This document shows, piece by piece, positions 29,143 to 38,651 of a DNA stretch of 64,000 bases. Under the pieces are notes generated by a model. The model was not told where the DNA came from and ran no database searches. It saw only the letters and a list, made by a program, of their open reading frames with translations. Made by a program: the position numbers and the translations under genes. The DNA comes from Pseudomonas migulae (lineage in GTDB: Bacteria; Pseudomonadota; Gammaproteobacteria; Pseudomonadales; Pseudomonadaceae): positions 4,762,501-4,826,500 of the forward strand of contig NZ_JALJWR010000001.1 of the NCBI RefSeq assembly GCF_024169315.1. The letters run 5' to 3'. Position 1 is the stretch's first letter, and each line of letters begins with the position of its first letter.

Positions 29143-30072
29143 TCAGGCGGCGTTCTTGAGTTTCGGGTCCAGCGCATCGCGCAGGCCGTCGCCCATCAAG
29201 TTGATTGCCAGCACGCTGAGCAAAATGGTCAAACCAGGCAGACTGACGACCCACCAGGCGCGTTCGATGTAGTCGCGAGCCGAAGCCAGCATGGTGCCCC
29301 ACTCAGGGGTTGGCGGTTGAACGCCAAGGCCGAGGAAGCCCAGTGCCGCGGCATCGAGAATCGCCGAGGAGAAGCTCAGGGTCGCCTGAACGATCAGTGG
29401 TGCCATGCAGTTAGGCAGCACGGTGACGAACATCAGGCGTGGCAGACCGGCACCGGCCAGGCGCGCAGCGGTCACGTAGTCGCGGTTCAATTCGCCCATC
29501 ACCGCGGCGCGGGTCAGACGAACATAGGACGGCAACGAAACCACGGCGATGGCGATAATGGTGTTGATCAGGCCAGGGCCGAGGATGGCGACAATCGCCA
29601 CGGCCAGCAGCAGGGACGGCAGGGCCAGCATGATGTCCATCAGACGCATGATGGTCGGGCCGAGCACGCGCGGGAAGAACCCGGCGAACAGACCCAGCAG
29701 GATGCCCGGAATCAGCGACATCACCACCGACGACAAGCCGATCAGCAGGGACAGGCGCGAACCGTTGATCAACCGGGACAGCAGGTCGCGACCCAGTTCA
29801 TCGGTGCCGAGCAGGAACTGGATCTGCCCGCCTTCCAGCCAGGACGGCGGGGTCAGCAGGAAGTCGCGGTATTGCTCGCTCGGGTTATGCGGGGCAACCC
29901 ACGGCGCGAAGATCGCGCAGAAAATCACCAGCAGCATGAACATCAGGCCGGCAACGGCGCCTTTGTTCTTGGAAAAGGCTTGCCAGAATTCTTTGTACGG
30001 GGACGGGTACAGCAGGCTTTGATCGACTGTTACCGCTTGATTTTGAGTTGAAGCTGGAGTGGTCATGGTCAT
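29143..30072 (-). CDS. dppC: Dipeptide ABC transporter permease DppC
   Basis: 309-residue inner-membrane permease, BPD-type, with about six TM helices and the EAA loop ([20 protein letters not shown]). The N-terminus carries a cytosolic stretch ([18 protein letters not shown]) typical of DppC/OppC. The start is probably ATG 30072, with GAG seven bases upstream; ATG 30066 is the alternative. Seven bases from dppB. Confidence 0.94.
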   Translation of the reverse strand: MTMTTPASTQNQAVTVDQSLLYPSPYKEFWQAFSKNKGAVAGLMFMLLVIFCAIFAPWVAPHNPSEQYRDFLLTPPSWLEGGQIQFLLGTDELGRDLLSRLINGSRLSLLIGLSSVVMSLIPGILLGLFAGFFPRVLGPTIMRLMDIMLALPSLLLAVAIVAILGPGLINTIIAIAVVSLPSYVRLTRAAVMGELNRDYVTAARLAGAGLPRLMFVTVLPNCMAPLIVQATLSFSSAILDAAALGFLGLGVQPPTPEWGTMLASARDYIERAWWVVSLPGLTILLSVLAINLMGDGLRDALDPKLKNAA

Positions 30073-30079
30073 GATGATC

Positions 30080-31090
30080 TCAGCGCTGGTGACGGATGCG
30101 TGGGTTGGCAAAGCCGTAGAGGACGTCCACCACGAAGTTGACCAGAATCACCAGGCAGGCGATTAACAGGATGCCGTTCTGCACCACGGGATAGTCCCGT
30201 GCGCCAATGGCTTCGATCAGCCATTTGCCGATGCCGGGCCACGAGAAGATGGTTTCGGTCAGGACCGCACCGGCCAGCAATGTGCCGACTTGCAGGCCGA
30301 CCACGGTCAACACCGGAATCAGCGCGTTACGCAGGCCGTGCACGAACACCACGCGCGACGGCGACAGGCCTTTGGCGCGGGCGGTACGGATGTAGTCCTC
30401 GCGCAGCACTTCGAGCATCGACGAACGGGTCATCCGCGCAATCACAGCCAGCGGGATGGTGCCGAGCACGATGGCAGGCAGGATCAGGTGATGCAGGGCA
30501 TCGAAGAACGCACCGACGTCATCGGCCAGCAGCGTGTCGATGAGCATGAAGCCGGTGCGCGGCTCGATGTCATAGAGCAGGTCGATCCGCCCGGACACCG
30601 GGGTCCAGCCCAGGGATACCGAGAAGAACATGATGAGGATCAAGCCCCACCAGAAGATCGGCATCGAATATCCCGCGAGGGAGATGCCCATCACCCCGTG
30701 GTCGAACAGGGATCCTCGCTTGAGTGCCGCGATCACCCCGGCCAACAGGCCCAGGATGCCGGCGAACAACAGGGCGGCCATGGACAGTTCCAGGGTCGCC
30801 GGGAAGAGAGAGGTGAATTCGCTCCAGACGCTTTCCCGGGTACGCAGGGATTCGCCGAGATCGCCGTGGGCCAGTTTGCCAATGTAATCCAGGTATTGGG
30901 CATACAGCGGTTTGTTCAGACCTAGGCGTTCCATTGCCTGAGCATGCATTTCGGGGTCGACTCGACGTTCGCCCATCATTACTTCCACGGGGTCGCCTGG
31001 AATCATGCGAATCAACGCGAAAGTCAGCAAGGTGATGCCGAAGAACGTGGGGATCAATAACCCCAATCGGCGGGCAATAAAACTAAACAT
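30080..31090 (-). CDS. dppB: Dipeptide ABC transporter permease DppB
   Basis: 336-residue permease (MFSFIARRLGLLIPTFFGIT, six TM helices, EAA loop RAKGLSPSRVVFVHGLRNAL). The length and N-terminus match the DppB family. It heads the dppBCDF part and is separated from the upstream binding-protein gene by a hairpin at 31124-31153. Confidence 0.95.
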   Translation of the reverse strand: MFSFIARRLGLLIPTFFGITLLTFALIRMIPGDPVEVMMGERRVDPEMHAQAMERLGLNKPLYAQYLDYIGKLAHGDLGESLRTRESVWSEFTSLFPATLELSMAALLFAGILGLLAGVIAALKRGSLFDHGVMGISLAGYSMPIFWWGLILIMFFSVSLGWTPVSGRIDLLYDIEPRTGFMLIDTLLADDVGAFFDALHHLILPAIVLGTIPLAVIARMTRSSMLEVLREDYIRTARAKGLSPSRVVFVHGLRNALIPVLTVVGLQVGTLLAGAVLTETIFSWPGIGKWLIEAIGARDYPVVQNGILLIACLVILVNFVVDVLYGFANPRIRHQR

Positions 31091-31123
31091 CTTGTGGTGT
31101 ACCTCATCAGCCGGTTAGGCGTG

Positions 31124-31153
31124 CCTGGTGTCCCTGGAGTCAGGGACACCGGG
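31124..31153 (-). promoter_or_regulatory. Intercistronic hairpin between binding protein gene and dppB
   Basis: GGTGTCCCTG-gagt-CAGGGACACC forms a perfect 10-bp stem with no T tract, between the peptide-binding protein gene and dppB. Such stems after binding-protein genes usually protect the upstream mRNA and allow more binding protein than permease to be made. Confidence 0.75.
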
Positions 31154-31164
31154 AGTTTTCTTAT

Positions 31165-32760
31165 CTACTTCACCTGGGTGGTGGCGAAGTTATTAGTGGT
31201 GAGCGGGCTAATGTGATAGCCCTCTACGTTGTTGCGCATTGCGGTGAACATTCTAGTGTGTGCCATGCTGATCCATGGCTGGTCCTGGTTAAAAATAACC
31301 TGAGCCTGTTCGTACAGCGCTGCTCGCTCGGCAGGATCGGTTTTTTCCCGGGCCTGGTCGATCAGTGTCTGGAACTTGTCATTGCACCAGCGCGCATAGT
31401 TTTCGCCGTTCTTCGCCGCTTCGCAACTGAGCATAGGCGTCAGGAAGTTATCCGGGTCGCCGTTATCGCCCGCCCAACCGGCGGAAACCATGTCGTGCTC
31501 GCCGTTTTTCGCGCGTTTGAGCATTTCGCCCCATTCCATCACGCGAATGTCGATCTTGATCCCGACCTTGGCCAGGTCGGCCTGCATCATCTGCGCGCCG
31601 AGCATAGGGTTCGGGTTGGTCGGGCCGCCACCGTTACGGGTGAACAGGGTGAAGGTGGTGCCTTCCGGTACGCCGGCTTCCTTGAGCAGGGCGCGGGCCT
31701 TGTCCAGATCACGTGGCGGATTCTTCAGGTCGTGGTTGTAGCCCAGCAGCGTGTCCGGGAACGGGTTGACCGCCACCGTCGCGTTGCCTTTGCCAAACAG
31801 CGCGTTGACATAAGCCTCTTTATCGAAGGCGATGTCGATGGCTTTGCGCACCCGCACATCACTCATGTATTTGTGCGTGGTGTTCATGGCGATGTACGAA
31901 ACGGTCATCGCGTTCAGCTCATCGACACTCAGCTTGGCGTCTTTCTTGATGCTCGGGATGTCATCCGGCTTCGGATACAGCGCTACCTGACATTCGTTGG
32001 CCTTGAGTTTTTGCAGGCGCACGTTGTTGTCGGTGGCGATGGCCAGGATCAACGAGTCCGCTGGCGGCTTGCCGCGGAAGTAGTCCGGGTTGGCCTTGAA
32101 ACGAACCTGGGCGTCCTTGGCGTAACGCTGGAAAATGAACGGGCCGGTGCCGACCGGTTTGTTGTTCAGGTCGCCGGCCTTGTTCGCCTTGAGCAACTGG
32201 TCAGCGTACTCGGCGGAGTAGATCGAGGAGAAAGCCATGGCGATGTCGGCCAGGAACGGCGCTTCGCGACGGGTCAGGGTGAAGGTGACGGTGTGGTCGT
32301 CGATCTTCTCTACGCTTTTGAGCAGTTCCTTGAAGCCCATGCTTTCAAAGTACGGGAAGCCCACGCTCGACAGTTTGTGCCACGGGTGATTCGGGTCCAG
32401 CTGACGCTGGAAGCTCCAGACCACGTCGTCGGCGTTCATGTCGCGGGTCGGCTTGAAGTATTCGGTGGTGTGAAACTTGACGCCTTTGCGCAGGTGGAAC
32501 GTGTAGGTCAGGCCGTCCTCGCTGATGTCCCAGGACTCGGCCAGTGCCGGAATCACTTCGGTGGTGCCGGGCTTGAAGTCCGCCAGGCGGTTGAAGATGG
32601 TTTCGGCCACCGCATCGGCTGTGACTGCAGTCGTGTACTGGACCATGTCGAAGCCTTCCGGACTGGCTTCGGTACAAACCACCAAAGGTTTGGCCGAGAC
32701 GCCAACGGCAACACTCAGCAACGCGGCAGCGATGGCCGCACGTAGGGGAAGCATTTTCAT
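31165..32760 (-). CDS. dppA: Peptide-binding periplasmic protein of the Dpp system (third paralogue)
   Basis: 531-residue family-5 solute-binding protein. Signal peptide MKMLPLRAAIAAALLSVAVG (to VSA), mature start KPLVVCTEASPEGFDMVQYT. It carries the family signature region (WDISEDGLTYTFHLRKGVKF) and DNNVRLQKLKANECQVALYP. Start 32760 has AGGG upstream. It is the copy next to dppB. Two further paralogues lie at 34429 and 36340, which suggests one translocator with several peptide specificities. Confidence 0.93.
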   Translation of the reverse strand: MKMLPLRAAIAAALLSVAVGVSAKPLVVCTEASPEGFDMVQYTTAVTADAVAETIFNRLADFKPGTTEVIPALAESWDISEDGLTYTFHLRKGVKFHTTEYFKPTRDMNADDVVWSFQRQLDPNHPWHKLSSVGFPYFESMGFKELLKSVEKIDDHTVTFTLTRREAPFLADIAMAFSSIYSAEYADQLLKANKAGDLNNKPVGTGPFIFQRYAKDAQVRFKANPDYFRGKPPADSLILAIATDNNVRLQKLKANECQVALYPKPDDIPSIKKDAKLSVDELNAMTVSYIAMNTTHKYMSDVRVRKAIDIAFDKEAYVNALFGKGNATVAVNPFPDTLLGYNHDLKNPPRDLDKARALLKEAGVPEGTTFTLFTRNGGGPTNPNPMLGAQMMQADLAKVGIKIDIRVMEWGEMLKRAKNGEHDMVSAGWAGDNGDPDNFLTPMLSCEAAKNGENYARWCNDKFQTLIDQAREKTDPAERAALYEQAQVIFNQDQPWISMAHTRMFTAMRNNVEGYHISPLTTNNFATTQVK

Positions 32761-32789
32761 CAAGAACCCTCTGCAATCAGTTAAAGGAC

Positions 32790-32831
32790 AAAAGCCGAAC
32801 GACTGATTCATCGCTGAGTCAGCCGTTCGGC
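32790..32831 (-). terminator. Terminator after the OprD-family porin gene
   Basis: GCCGAACG ... CGTTCGGC with inner CTGA/TCAG pairing, followed on the minus strand by TTTTGTCC. It sits 8 bases after the porin stop and separates porin from dppA. Confidence 0.75.
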
Positions 32832-32838
32832 AGGTGCA

Positions 32839-34257
32839 TTACAGAATGTTGAACGGGATGGTGGTCACGAGACGGAACTCGTTGAGGCTGCCATCCGCCT
32901 GGTTTTCACTGGCGCGGTGAGTGGTGTAGGTCGCGCGAATAGCGGTCGCTTTGAGTGGGCCACTCTGCACGGCGTATGCCGCACCGATGCCGTATTCATA
33001 GTGATGCTCGCCGTCCATCAACTGCACGCCGTCGTAGCCGCCGCCCTTGTACTTGGTGCCGTCGATGCCCCAGCCGCGAGCCTGGTAGATGTTGAACTTC
33101 AGGCCTGGAACCCCGTATTCAGCCATGTTCAGGCCGTAGGCGACCTGGAAGGATTTCTCGTTCGGGCCGTTGAAGTCCGACAGCAGGGAGTTGGCCAGGT
33201 AGATGCCGTTGGTTTCGTGCAGGTAGTCGAAGTACTCGTTACCGTTCACTTCCTGATACGAGAAGGTCAGGGTGTGAGCGGTGTGAGTCAGGCCGAACGA
33301 CAGGGAGTAGGTGTCGTTGTCGATGTCGCCCAGCAGTTTTTTGCCTTCATCGACGGTCTTGTAGTAGTTCAGGCCGGTGGTCAGGCTCAGGATCGAGCTG
33401 TCGCCCAACACATGGCTGGCGCCGAAGTAGTATTGGTTCCACAGGTCTTCAGCCTGGGTGCCCCACAGGCTGGTGGTCAGGCTGGCGAACGGCTGGTAGG
33501 TGATACCGGCGGTGTTGACGTGATCCGCTTCGGCAGTGCCGTCGCCGTATTCGGAGCGGAACTTGCGCTGGCTCTGTTCGGTACGCGGCGAGTTACGGTC
33601 GAAGGTGCCGAGGTCGAAGGACAGGTTTTCCAGCTCTTCGCTGTGCAGGGTCACACCTTCGAAGCTCGAAGGCAGAGGACGGTTACCGATCACATCCACT
33701 TGCGGGCTGCTGAAGTTCTGGCGACCGGCCGTCAACGTGGTGTTGGAGAAGCGTGCCTTGACGTTGGCCAGGCCCAGTTTGCTCCACTGGTCAACAGCGT
33801 CGCCGCCATTTTCAGTCAGCGTACGGTTGTTGCCACGGCCGCCGCGGCCTGGCTCGGGAGCACCGCCGTTGCCGGAGGCGAGGTCTTTACGATCACGGTC
33901 CAGGGCGATGGCATTGTAGGCCGCGACTTCAGTGCTGAAGCCTACGGTGCCTTCGGTGAAGCCCGAGTTGTACTTGACGATCGTGCCTTGCACCCAGTTG
34001 ATGCGACGGTCAGTGGTGTGCGTCTCGCCATTCTTACGATAGTTGAGCGTCGCGCCCCGTTTGAACTGCTCATTTGCATACCAGTTGCGCGTGGAACCGG
34101 TGACCGATTGACCTTCGACGAAGCCGGTGGCTTCGCTTTGGGCGCTCTTTTCCTTGACGGTAACCGGTGTGAAAGCCTGGCTCTGGGATTCTGCGTATGC
34201 CGTGGCGGTGACGCTGCTTATGGCCAGGGCCAATAACGCGGTGCTGCTCAGTTTCAT
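32839..34257 (-). CDS. opdP: OprD-family outer-membrane porin (OpdP-like)
   Basis: 472-residue substrate-specific porin with a signal peptide (MKLSSTALLALAISSVTATA, to YA) and an 18-strand barrel rich in aromatic-ended strands, ending TTIPFNIL. Its place inside the dpp cluster, between two peptide-binding protein genes, matches P. aeruginosa opdP, which takes up glycine-glutamate and other dipeptides. A purine-rich ribosome-binding region (AAGAAAGGAG) precedes the start. The symbol rests on context. Confidence 0.88.
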   Translation of the reverse strand: MKLSSTALLALAISSVTATAYAESQSQAFTPVTVKEKSAQSEATGFVEGQSVTGSTRNWYANEQFKRGATLNYRKNGETHTTDRRINWVQGTIVKYNSGFTEGTVGFSTEVAAYNAIALDRDRKDLASGNGGAPEPGRGGRGNNRTLTENGGDAVDQWSKLGLANVKARFSNTTLTAGRQNFSSPQVDVIGNRPLPSSFEGVTLHSEELENLSFDLGTFDRNSPRTEQSQRKFRSEYGDGTAEADHVNTAGITYQPFASLTTSLWGTQAEDLWNQYYFGASHVLGDSSILSLTTGLNYYKTVDEGKKLLGDIDNDTYSLSFGLTHTAHTLTFSYQEVNGNEYFDYLHETNGIYLANSLLSDFNGPNEKSFQVAYGLNMAEYGVPGLKFNIYQARGWGIDGTKYKGGGYDGVQLMDGEHHYEYGIGAAYAVQSGPLKATAIRATYTTHRASENQADGSLNEFRLVTTIPFNIL

Positions 34258-34428
34258 GGGTGAAGCTCCTTTCTTTCTTTTTTTTAATGCCGGTCTTTTT
34301 TGGTGATCCGACTATTGGTTTGGAACTCATACAAGGCATCGCAAACGTTTGCTGAAAGCCTGAAAGGCGAATTTCGGCAACACGCTTGCGTGAGGGCGGA
34401 ATCCGCCCCCAGGGTTTTGGCTAATCGG

Positions 34429-36030
34429 TTATTGGTCGATACTGACGCCCGAGAACACGTTGCGGCCGAATGGACTCACCTTGAATCCTTCGACTTTGGC
34501 GCTTAACGGCTGGTTGACCGTCGAGTGGGCGACAGGCGTGATCGGCACTTGCTGCTTGAGCAACTGCTGGGCCTGTTTGTAGAGCACGGTGCGCTGGTCA
34601 CGGTCGGTGACGACCTTGGCCTGCTTGATCAGCTTGTCGTAAGCCGGATCACACCATTGGGAGTAGTTGTTGCCGCCAATGGCGTCGCAGCTGTAAAGCG
34701 TGCCGAGCCAGTTGTCCGGGTCCCCGTTGTCACCGGTCCAGCCAATCAGGCTGACGTCGTGTTCGCCATTCTTGGTGCGCTTGATGTACTCGCCCCATTC
34801 GTAGCTGACGATGTTCACTTTGAGGCCGATTTTCCCCCAGTCCGCCTGGAGCATCTCGGCCATCAACTTGGCGTTCGGGTTGTACGGGCGCTGCACCGGC
34901 ATCGCCCATAAAGTGATTTCGGTACCTTCCTTCACGCCGGCAGCCTTGAGCAATTCCTTGGCTTTTTCCGGGTTGTAGGCGGCATCCTTGATGGTGTCGT
35001 CGTAGGACCATTGCGTCGGCGGCATGGCGTTTTGCGCAAGTTGGCCGGCGCCTTGGTACACCGCGTTGAGAATGCCTTGCTTGTTCACCGCCATGTCCAG
35101 CGCCTGACGCACTTCGAGCTGGTCGAACGGCTTGTGGCGCACGTTGTAGGCGATGTAGCCAAGGTTGAAACCGGGCTTCTCGATGAGCTTGAGCTTAGCG
35201 TCGTTCTTCAACGCTTCAACGTCGGCAGGGCGGGGGTGCAAGGTGACCTGGCACTCGTTGGCCTTGAGCTTCTGCACCCGCACCGAGGCGTCGGTGTTGA
35301 TGGCGAAAATCAGGTTCTCAAGCTTGACCCGGCTCGGGTCCCAGTACTGCTTGTTGCCGCTGTAACGGATGTTGGAATCTTTCTGGTAGCTCTTGAACAC
35401 GAACGGCCCGGTGCCGATCGGTTTCTGGTTGATGTCGCTCGGCTTGCCTTCGGCGAGCAGCTTGTCGGCGTACTCGGCAGACAGGATGGCGGCGAAGCTC
35501 ATGGCGATGTTCTGGATGAACGCGGCGTCAACGCTGTTGAGCGTCATGACCACGGTCAGCGGCCCGGTCTTCTCGACCTTGGCGATATTCTTGTTCAGGC
35601 TCATCCCGTTGAAATACGGGAATTCGGTGGGATAGGCCTTACGGAAAGGTTGCTGCGGATCGAGCATGCGATTGAAGGTGAACAGCACGTCGTCGGCGTT
35701 GAAATCACGGGTCGGCGTGAAGTACTTGGTCGTGTGAAATTTCACCCCTTCACGCAAGTGGAAGGTGTACTTGAGGCCGTCTTCGGAAATATCCCAGCTA
35801 GTTGCCAGGCCTGGTACGACGTTGGTGGCGCCTTTCTCGAACTCTGCCAGTCGGTTGTACAACGGCTCGGCGGCATCGTTATCGGTCGCGGTCGTGTACT
35901 GCGCGGTGTCGAAGCCCGCCGGGCTGCCTTCGGAGCAGAACACCAGGCTGTTATTGGCGGCCTGGCTGATGGAAGTGGCGGCCAGCAGGCCGGTGCCCAG
36001 CAATGCGGATAAAACCAAGGTATGGCGCAT
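34429..36030 (-). CDS. Peptide-binding periplasmic protein (second paralogue)
   Basis: 533-residue family-5 binding protein. Signal peptide MRHTLVLSALLGTGLLAATS (to ISQA), mature NNSLVFCSEGSPAGFDTAQY. It is very similar to the product of 36340-37965 (GLNMPPTQWSYDDTIKDA-type and YNPNAKLMAEMLQADWGKIG segments shared almost word for word). The ribosome-binding site AGGGAG is good. It is preceded by a structured non-coding leader (about 36155-36290). P. aeruginosa has similar extra dppA copies around opdP. Confidence 0.93.
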   Translation of the reverse strand: MRHTLVLSALLGTGLLAATSISQAANNSLVFCSEGSPAGFDTAQYTTATDNDAAEPLYNRLAEFEKGATNVVPGLATSWDISEDGLKYTFHLREGVKFHTTKYFTPTRDFNADDVLFTFNRMLDPQQPFRKAYPTEFPYFNGMSLNKNIAKVEKTGPLTVVMTLNSVDAAFIQNIAMSFAAILSAEYADKLLAEGKPSDINQKPIGTGPFVFKSYQKDSNIRYSGNKQYWDPSRVKLENLIFAINTDASVRVQKLKANECQVTLHPRPADVEALKNDAKLKLIEKPGFNLGYIAYNVRHKPFDQLEVRQALDMAVNKQGILNAVYQGAGQLAQNAMPPTQWSYDDTIKDAAYNPEKAKELLKAAGVKEGTEITLWAMPVQRPYNPNAKLMAEMLQADWGKIGLKVNIVSYEWGEYIKRTKNGEHDVSLIGWTGDNGDPDNWLGTLYSCDAIGGNNYSQWCDPAYDKLIKQAKVVTDRDQRTVLYKQAQQLLKQQVPITPVAHSTVNQPLSAKVEGFKVSPFGRNVFSGVSIDQ

Positions 36031-36339
36031 GACGCTCCCTTTTCTCTTTCTCTAAGTGTTTTCAATGCGCCGTGGTCCCGTCCGGGGACGTGGAGGCATC
36101 ACTGATTTCAAGCCATGGTGTGCAGCAAAAACCGAAAGCCCACGCATAAGCTGGTCAGATCCCGACGGTATGAACCGTGGGTCTGGCAGTAAATGCGAAG
36201 AGTCCTAAAGACTCGTAGGAAAGGGCAACGCGTCCGATGCCGCTGCTGTAATCCGCAGGGGAACTGGATGTAGGTTGTTTCCTACTTTTTCGGTAGATAA
36301 AACAACGGCGACGTCAAAAAACGTCGCCGTTGCCAAACC
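36031..36339 (-). other. Structured non-coding leader between two binding-protein genes
   Basis: About 309 gene-free bases with several stems: GACGGT/ACCGTG (36164-36179), GAGTC-CTAAA-GACTC (36200-36214), and a long-range GTAGGAAA (36215-36222) with TTTCCTAC (36278-36285) enclosing CCGCTGCTGTAATCCGCAGG. Transcribed with the downstream binding-protein gene (minus), it could be a regulatory leader, or a small RNA processed from the mRNA. It does not match a riboswitch class that I can recall. Confidence 0.5.
36298..36332 (-). terminator. Terminator after the first binding-protein gene
   Basis: CAACGGCGACGT-caaaaa-ACGTCGCCGTTG: perfect 12-bp stem, followed on the minus strand by TTTTATC, 8 bases past the stop of the 36340-37965 gene. 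Confidence 0.92.
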
Positions 36340-37965
36340 TTATTTGCTGACGCTAACGCCGTAGAAGGAGTTCAAGCCGAATGGGCTGATCTTGAAATCC
36401 TGCACTTCGTTGCGCATGGGTTGGAACACCGTCGAGTGAGCGATAGGTGTCATTGGAACGGCGTCCTTGAGGACGTGTTGCGCCTGTTTGTACAGTTCGG
36501 TGCGCTTGCCCTGGTCGGTCGTGCGCTTGGCTTCCTTGACGATGCCGTCGAACTTCTTGTCGCACCACTTGGAGAAGTTGTTGCCCTGCAGCGAGTCGCA
36601 GCCGAACAGCACGTTCAGCCAGTTGTCCGGGTCACCGTTGTCGCCGCTCCAGCCAATCAGCATCGCGCCGTTTTCGCCGCCTTTGGAGCGCTTGATGTAC
36701 TCGCCCCACTCGTAGGTCACGATCTTGGCCTTGATACCGATCTTGGCCCAGTCGGACTGCAGCATTTCTGCCATCAGCTTGGCGTTCGGGTTGTACGGAC
36801 GCTGCACCGGCATTGCCCACAGGTTGATCTCGGTGCCTTCCTTGACGCCGGCTTCCTTGAGCAGCTCTTTGGCTTTCTCAGGGTTGTACGGCGCATCCTT
36901 GATGGTGGTGTCGTAAGACCACTGGGTCGGCGGCATGGCGTTGACGGCCAGTTGACCTGCACCCTGGTAAACGGAATCGATGATCTGCTGTTTGTTGACG
37001 GCCATGTCCAGTGCTTGACGCACTTTGAGTTGGGCCATCGGGTTCGGCTGATCGCTGCCCTTGATCTTGTCCATCACGTTGTAGGCGATGTAACCCAGGT
37101 TGAAACCAGCCTGGTCAGGCACCTTCAGGGTCTTGTCTTCTTTCAGCGCCTTCAGGTCGGCCGGACGCGGGAACAGCGTGATCTGGCACTCGCCCTTCTT
37201 CAGCTTCTGGATGCGAACCGACGGGTCGGTAGTGATGGCGAAGATCAGGTTGTCGATCTTGACGTCGTCAGGCTTCCAGTAGTCCTTGTTCCCGGTGTAG
37301 CGGATGTTGGAGTCTTTCTGGTAGCTCTTGAACACGAACGGGCCAGTGCCGACCGGCTTCTGGTTGATATCGGCAGCTTTGCCGTCCTTGAGCAGCTGGG
37401 CAGCGTACTCGGCGGACTGCACCGAAGCGAAACTCATGGCCATGTTCTGGATGAACGCAGCGTCAACTTCCTTGAGGGTGAACTTGACGGTGTGGTCGTC
37501 GACTTTATCGATCTTGGTGATGTTGGTATCCATCCCCATGTCGGTGAAGTACGGGAATTCGGTCGGGTACGCCTTACGGAACGGGTCATCCTTGTTAATC
37601 ATGCGATTAAAGGTGAACAGCACGTCGTCGGCGTTGAACTCACGAGTCGGCTTGAAGTACGGGGTGGTGTGGAACTTGACGCCTTCACGCAAATGGAAGG
37701 TGTAAGTCAGGCCATCGTCGGAGATGTCCCACTTGGTCGCCAGACCAGGAGTAACGGCGGTGCCGCCGCGCTCGAACTGAGTCAGGCGGTTGAACATGGT
37801 TTCTGCAGAGGCGTCGAAGTCGGTTCCGGTGGTGTACTGACCAGGATCAAAACCGGCCGGGCTCCCTTCGGAGCAAAACACCAGGTTAGTCGCCGCTTGG
37901 GCGAAAGGTGCGGCAGCTAACAAGCTGGCGCCGACTAAAAACGGAATGACCGCGTGTTTAAGCAT
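36340..37965 (-). CDS. Peptide-binding periplasmic protein (first paralogue)
   Basis: 541-residue family-5 binding protein; signal peptide MLKHAVIPFLVGASLLAAAP (to FAQA), mature ATNLVFCSEGSPAGFDPGQY. Start 37965 has GAGG upstream; the in-frame ATG at 38094 would add 43 unrelated residues. It is first in transcription order of the dpp cluster and ends in its own terminator, so it is likely the most strongly expressed copy. Closest in sequence to the 34429-36030 product. Confidence 0.93.
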   Translation of the reverse strand: MLKHAVIPFLVGASLLAAAPFAQAATNLVFCSEGSPAGFDPGQYTTGTDFDASAETMFNRLTQFERGGTAVTPGLATKWDISDDGLTYTFHLREGVKFHTTPYFKPTREFNADDVLFTFNRMINKDDPFRKAYPTEFPYFTDMGMDTNITKIDKVDDHTVKFTLKEVDAAFIQNMAMSFASVQSAEYAAQLLKDGKAADINQKPVGTGPFVFKSYQKDSNIRYTGNKDYWKPDDVKIDNLIFAITTDPSVRIQKLKKGECQITLFPRPADLKALKEDKTLKVPDQAGFNLGYIAYNVMDKIKGSDQPNPMAQLKVRQALDMAVNKQQIIDSVYQGAGQLAVNAMPPTQWSYDTTIKDAPYNPEKAKELLKEAGVKEGTEINLWAMPVQRPYNPNAKLMAEMLQSDWAKIGIKAKIVTYEWGEYIKRSKGGENGAMLIGWSGDNGDPDNWLNVLFGCDSLQGNNFSKWCDKKFDGIVKEAKRTTDQGKRTELYKQAQHVLKDAVPMTPIAHSTVFQPMRNEVQDFKISPFGLNSFYGVSVSK

Positions 37966-38329
37966 GTTGGCCTCATGATTTGTTGTCATTTTTGGAATTA
38001 GAGGACGACCTCGTGAGCCGTGCCTGCGGATACTTATGCAGGGGCCATACCCAATGCAAGATCCTGAACGACCACAGGCGTTAAACAGTGGCACGAACGT
38101 ACCTTAATGTCGCATATGTATAAATTCGTGCGCATTTGACCGTTTGCGCGGGGTTTTTTCGGTGCAAACCGCGCACTGGCAGGGGGCGATCGTGGTGTCT
38201 GGCGCACCCGGTTGGGGCGTGGTGTTACTTATTTATACCCAGCAGTTTGACTCGTTGCTGTTTGTCACTGGACACCTTGGCGGCCCGGTAGCCGACCAGG
38301 TTCTTGGGTTTGGTGTGTATATCCGTTGC

Positions 38330-38640
38330 TGCGGTGACGGCGGCTGGCGGTTTCGCCCTTACGGCGAGTCCCTTTTGTCAAACGCCACAAAAGGAACCAA
38401 AAAGTCTTGCCCCAGCGTCCGGCCCCTCGCTTAGGCTCGGCGTTCCTTCGCTCCGGTCCTGCTCCGTGGGCCCGCCGCGATCGGCCATCCATGGCCGTGC
38501 GCGGCTAACCCGGCATCCATGCCGGGTTGCCCACTGCGCAGAACCTCCACTCAGCCTACCGAAGGGGCGGGTGGATCAAAATCAAAAGCGCAAGGCGAGC
38601 TAACGCTCGGCCTGATGAGTGGTGAAGAGCGGAAGCCCTA
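38330..38640. repeat. Probable interspersed intergenic repeat element
   Basis: A 300-bp non-coding block with perfect palindromes CGGCCATC-CATGGCCG (38482-38497) and AACCCGGCAT-CC-ATGCCGGGTT (38507-38528), plus ACGGCGAGTC and GCTCGGCGTTCCTTCGCTCC segments typical of repeated intergenic DNA in fluorescent pseudomonads. Only one copy is in this window, so repetition is an inference. Confidence 0.45.
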
Positions 38641-38651
38641 CCGAGATGCCT

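Noticed and set aside
36181..36270. Resemblance of GCCGCTGCTGTAATCCGC to a cobalamin riboswitch core
   Set aside because: The match is short, lies on the strand opposite the dpp genes, and the other conserved B12 elements are absent.
38089..38104. TGGCACG-AACG-TACCT resembling a sigma-54 promoter
   Set aside because: The -12 GC dinucleotide is missing, and it points away from the dpp genes with no gene downstream.
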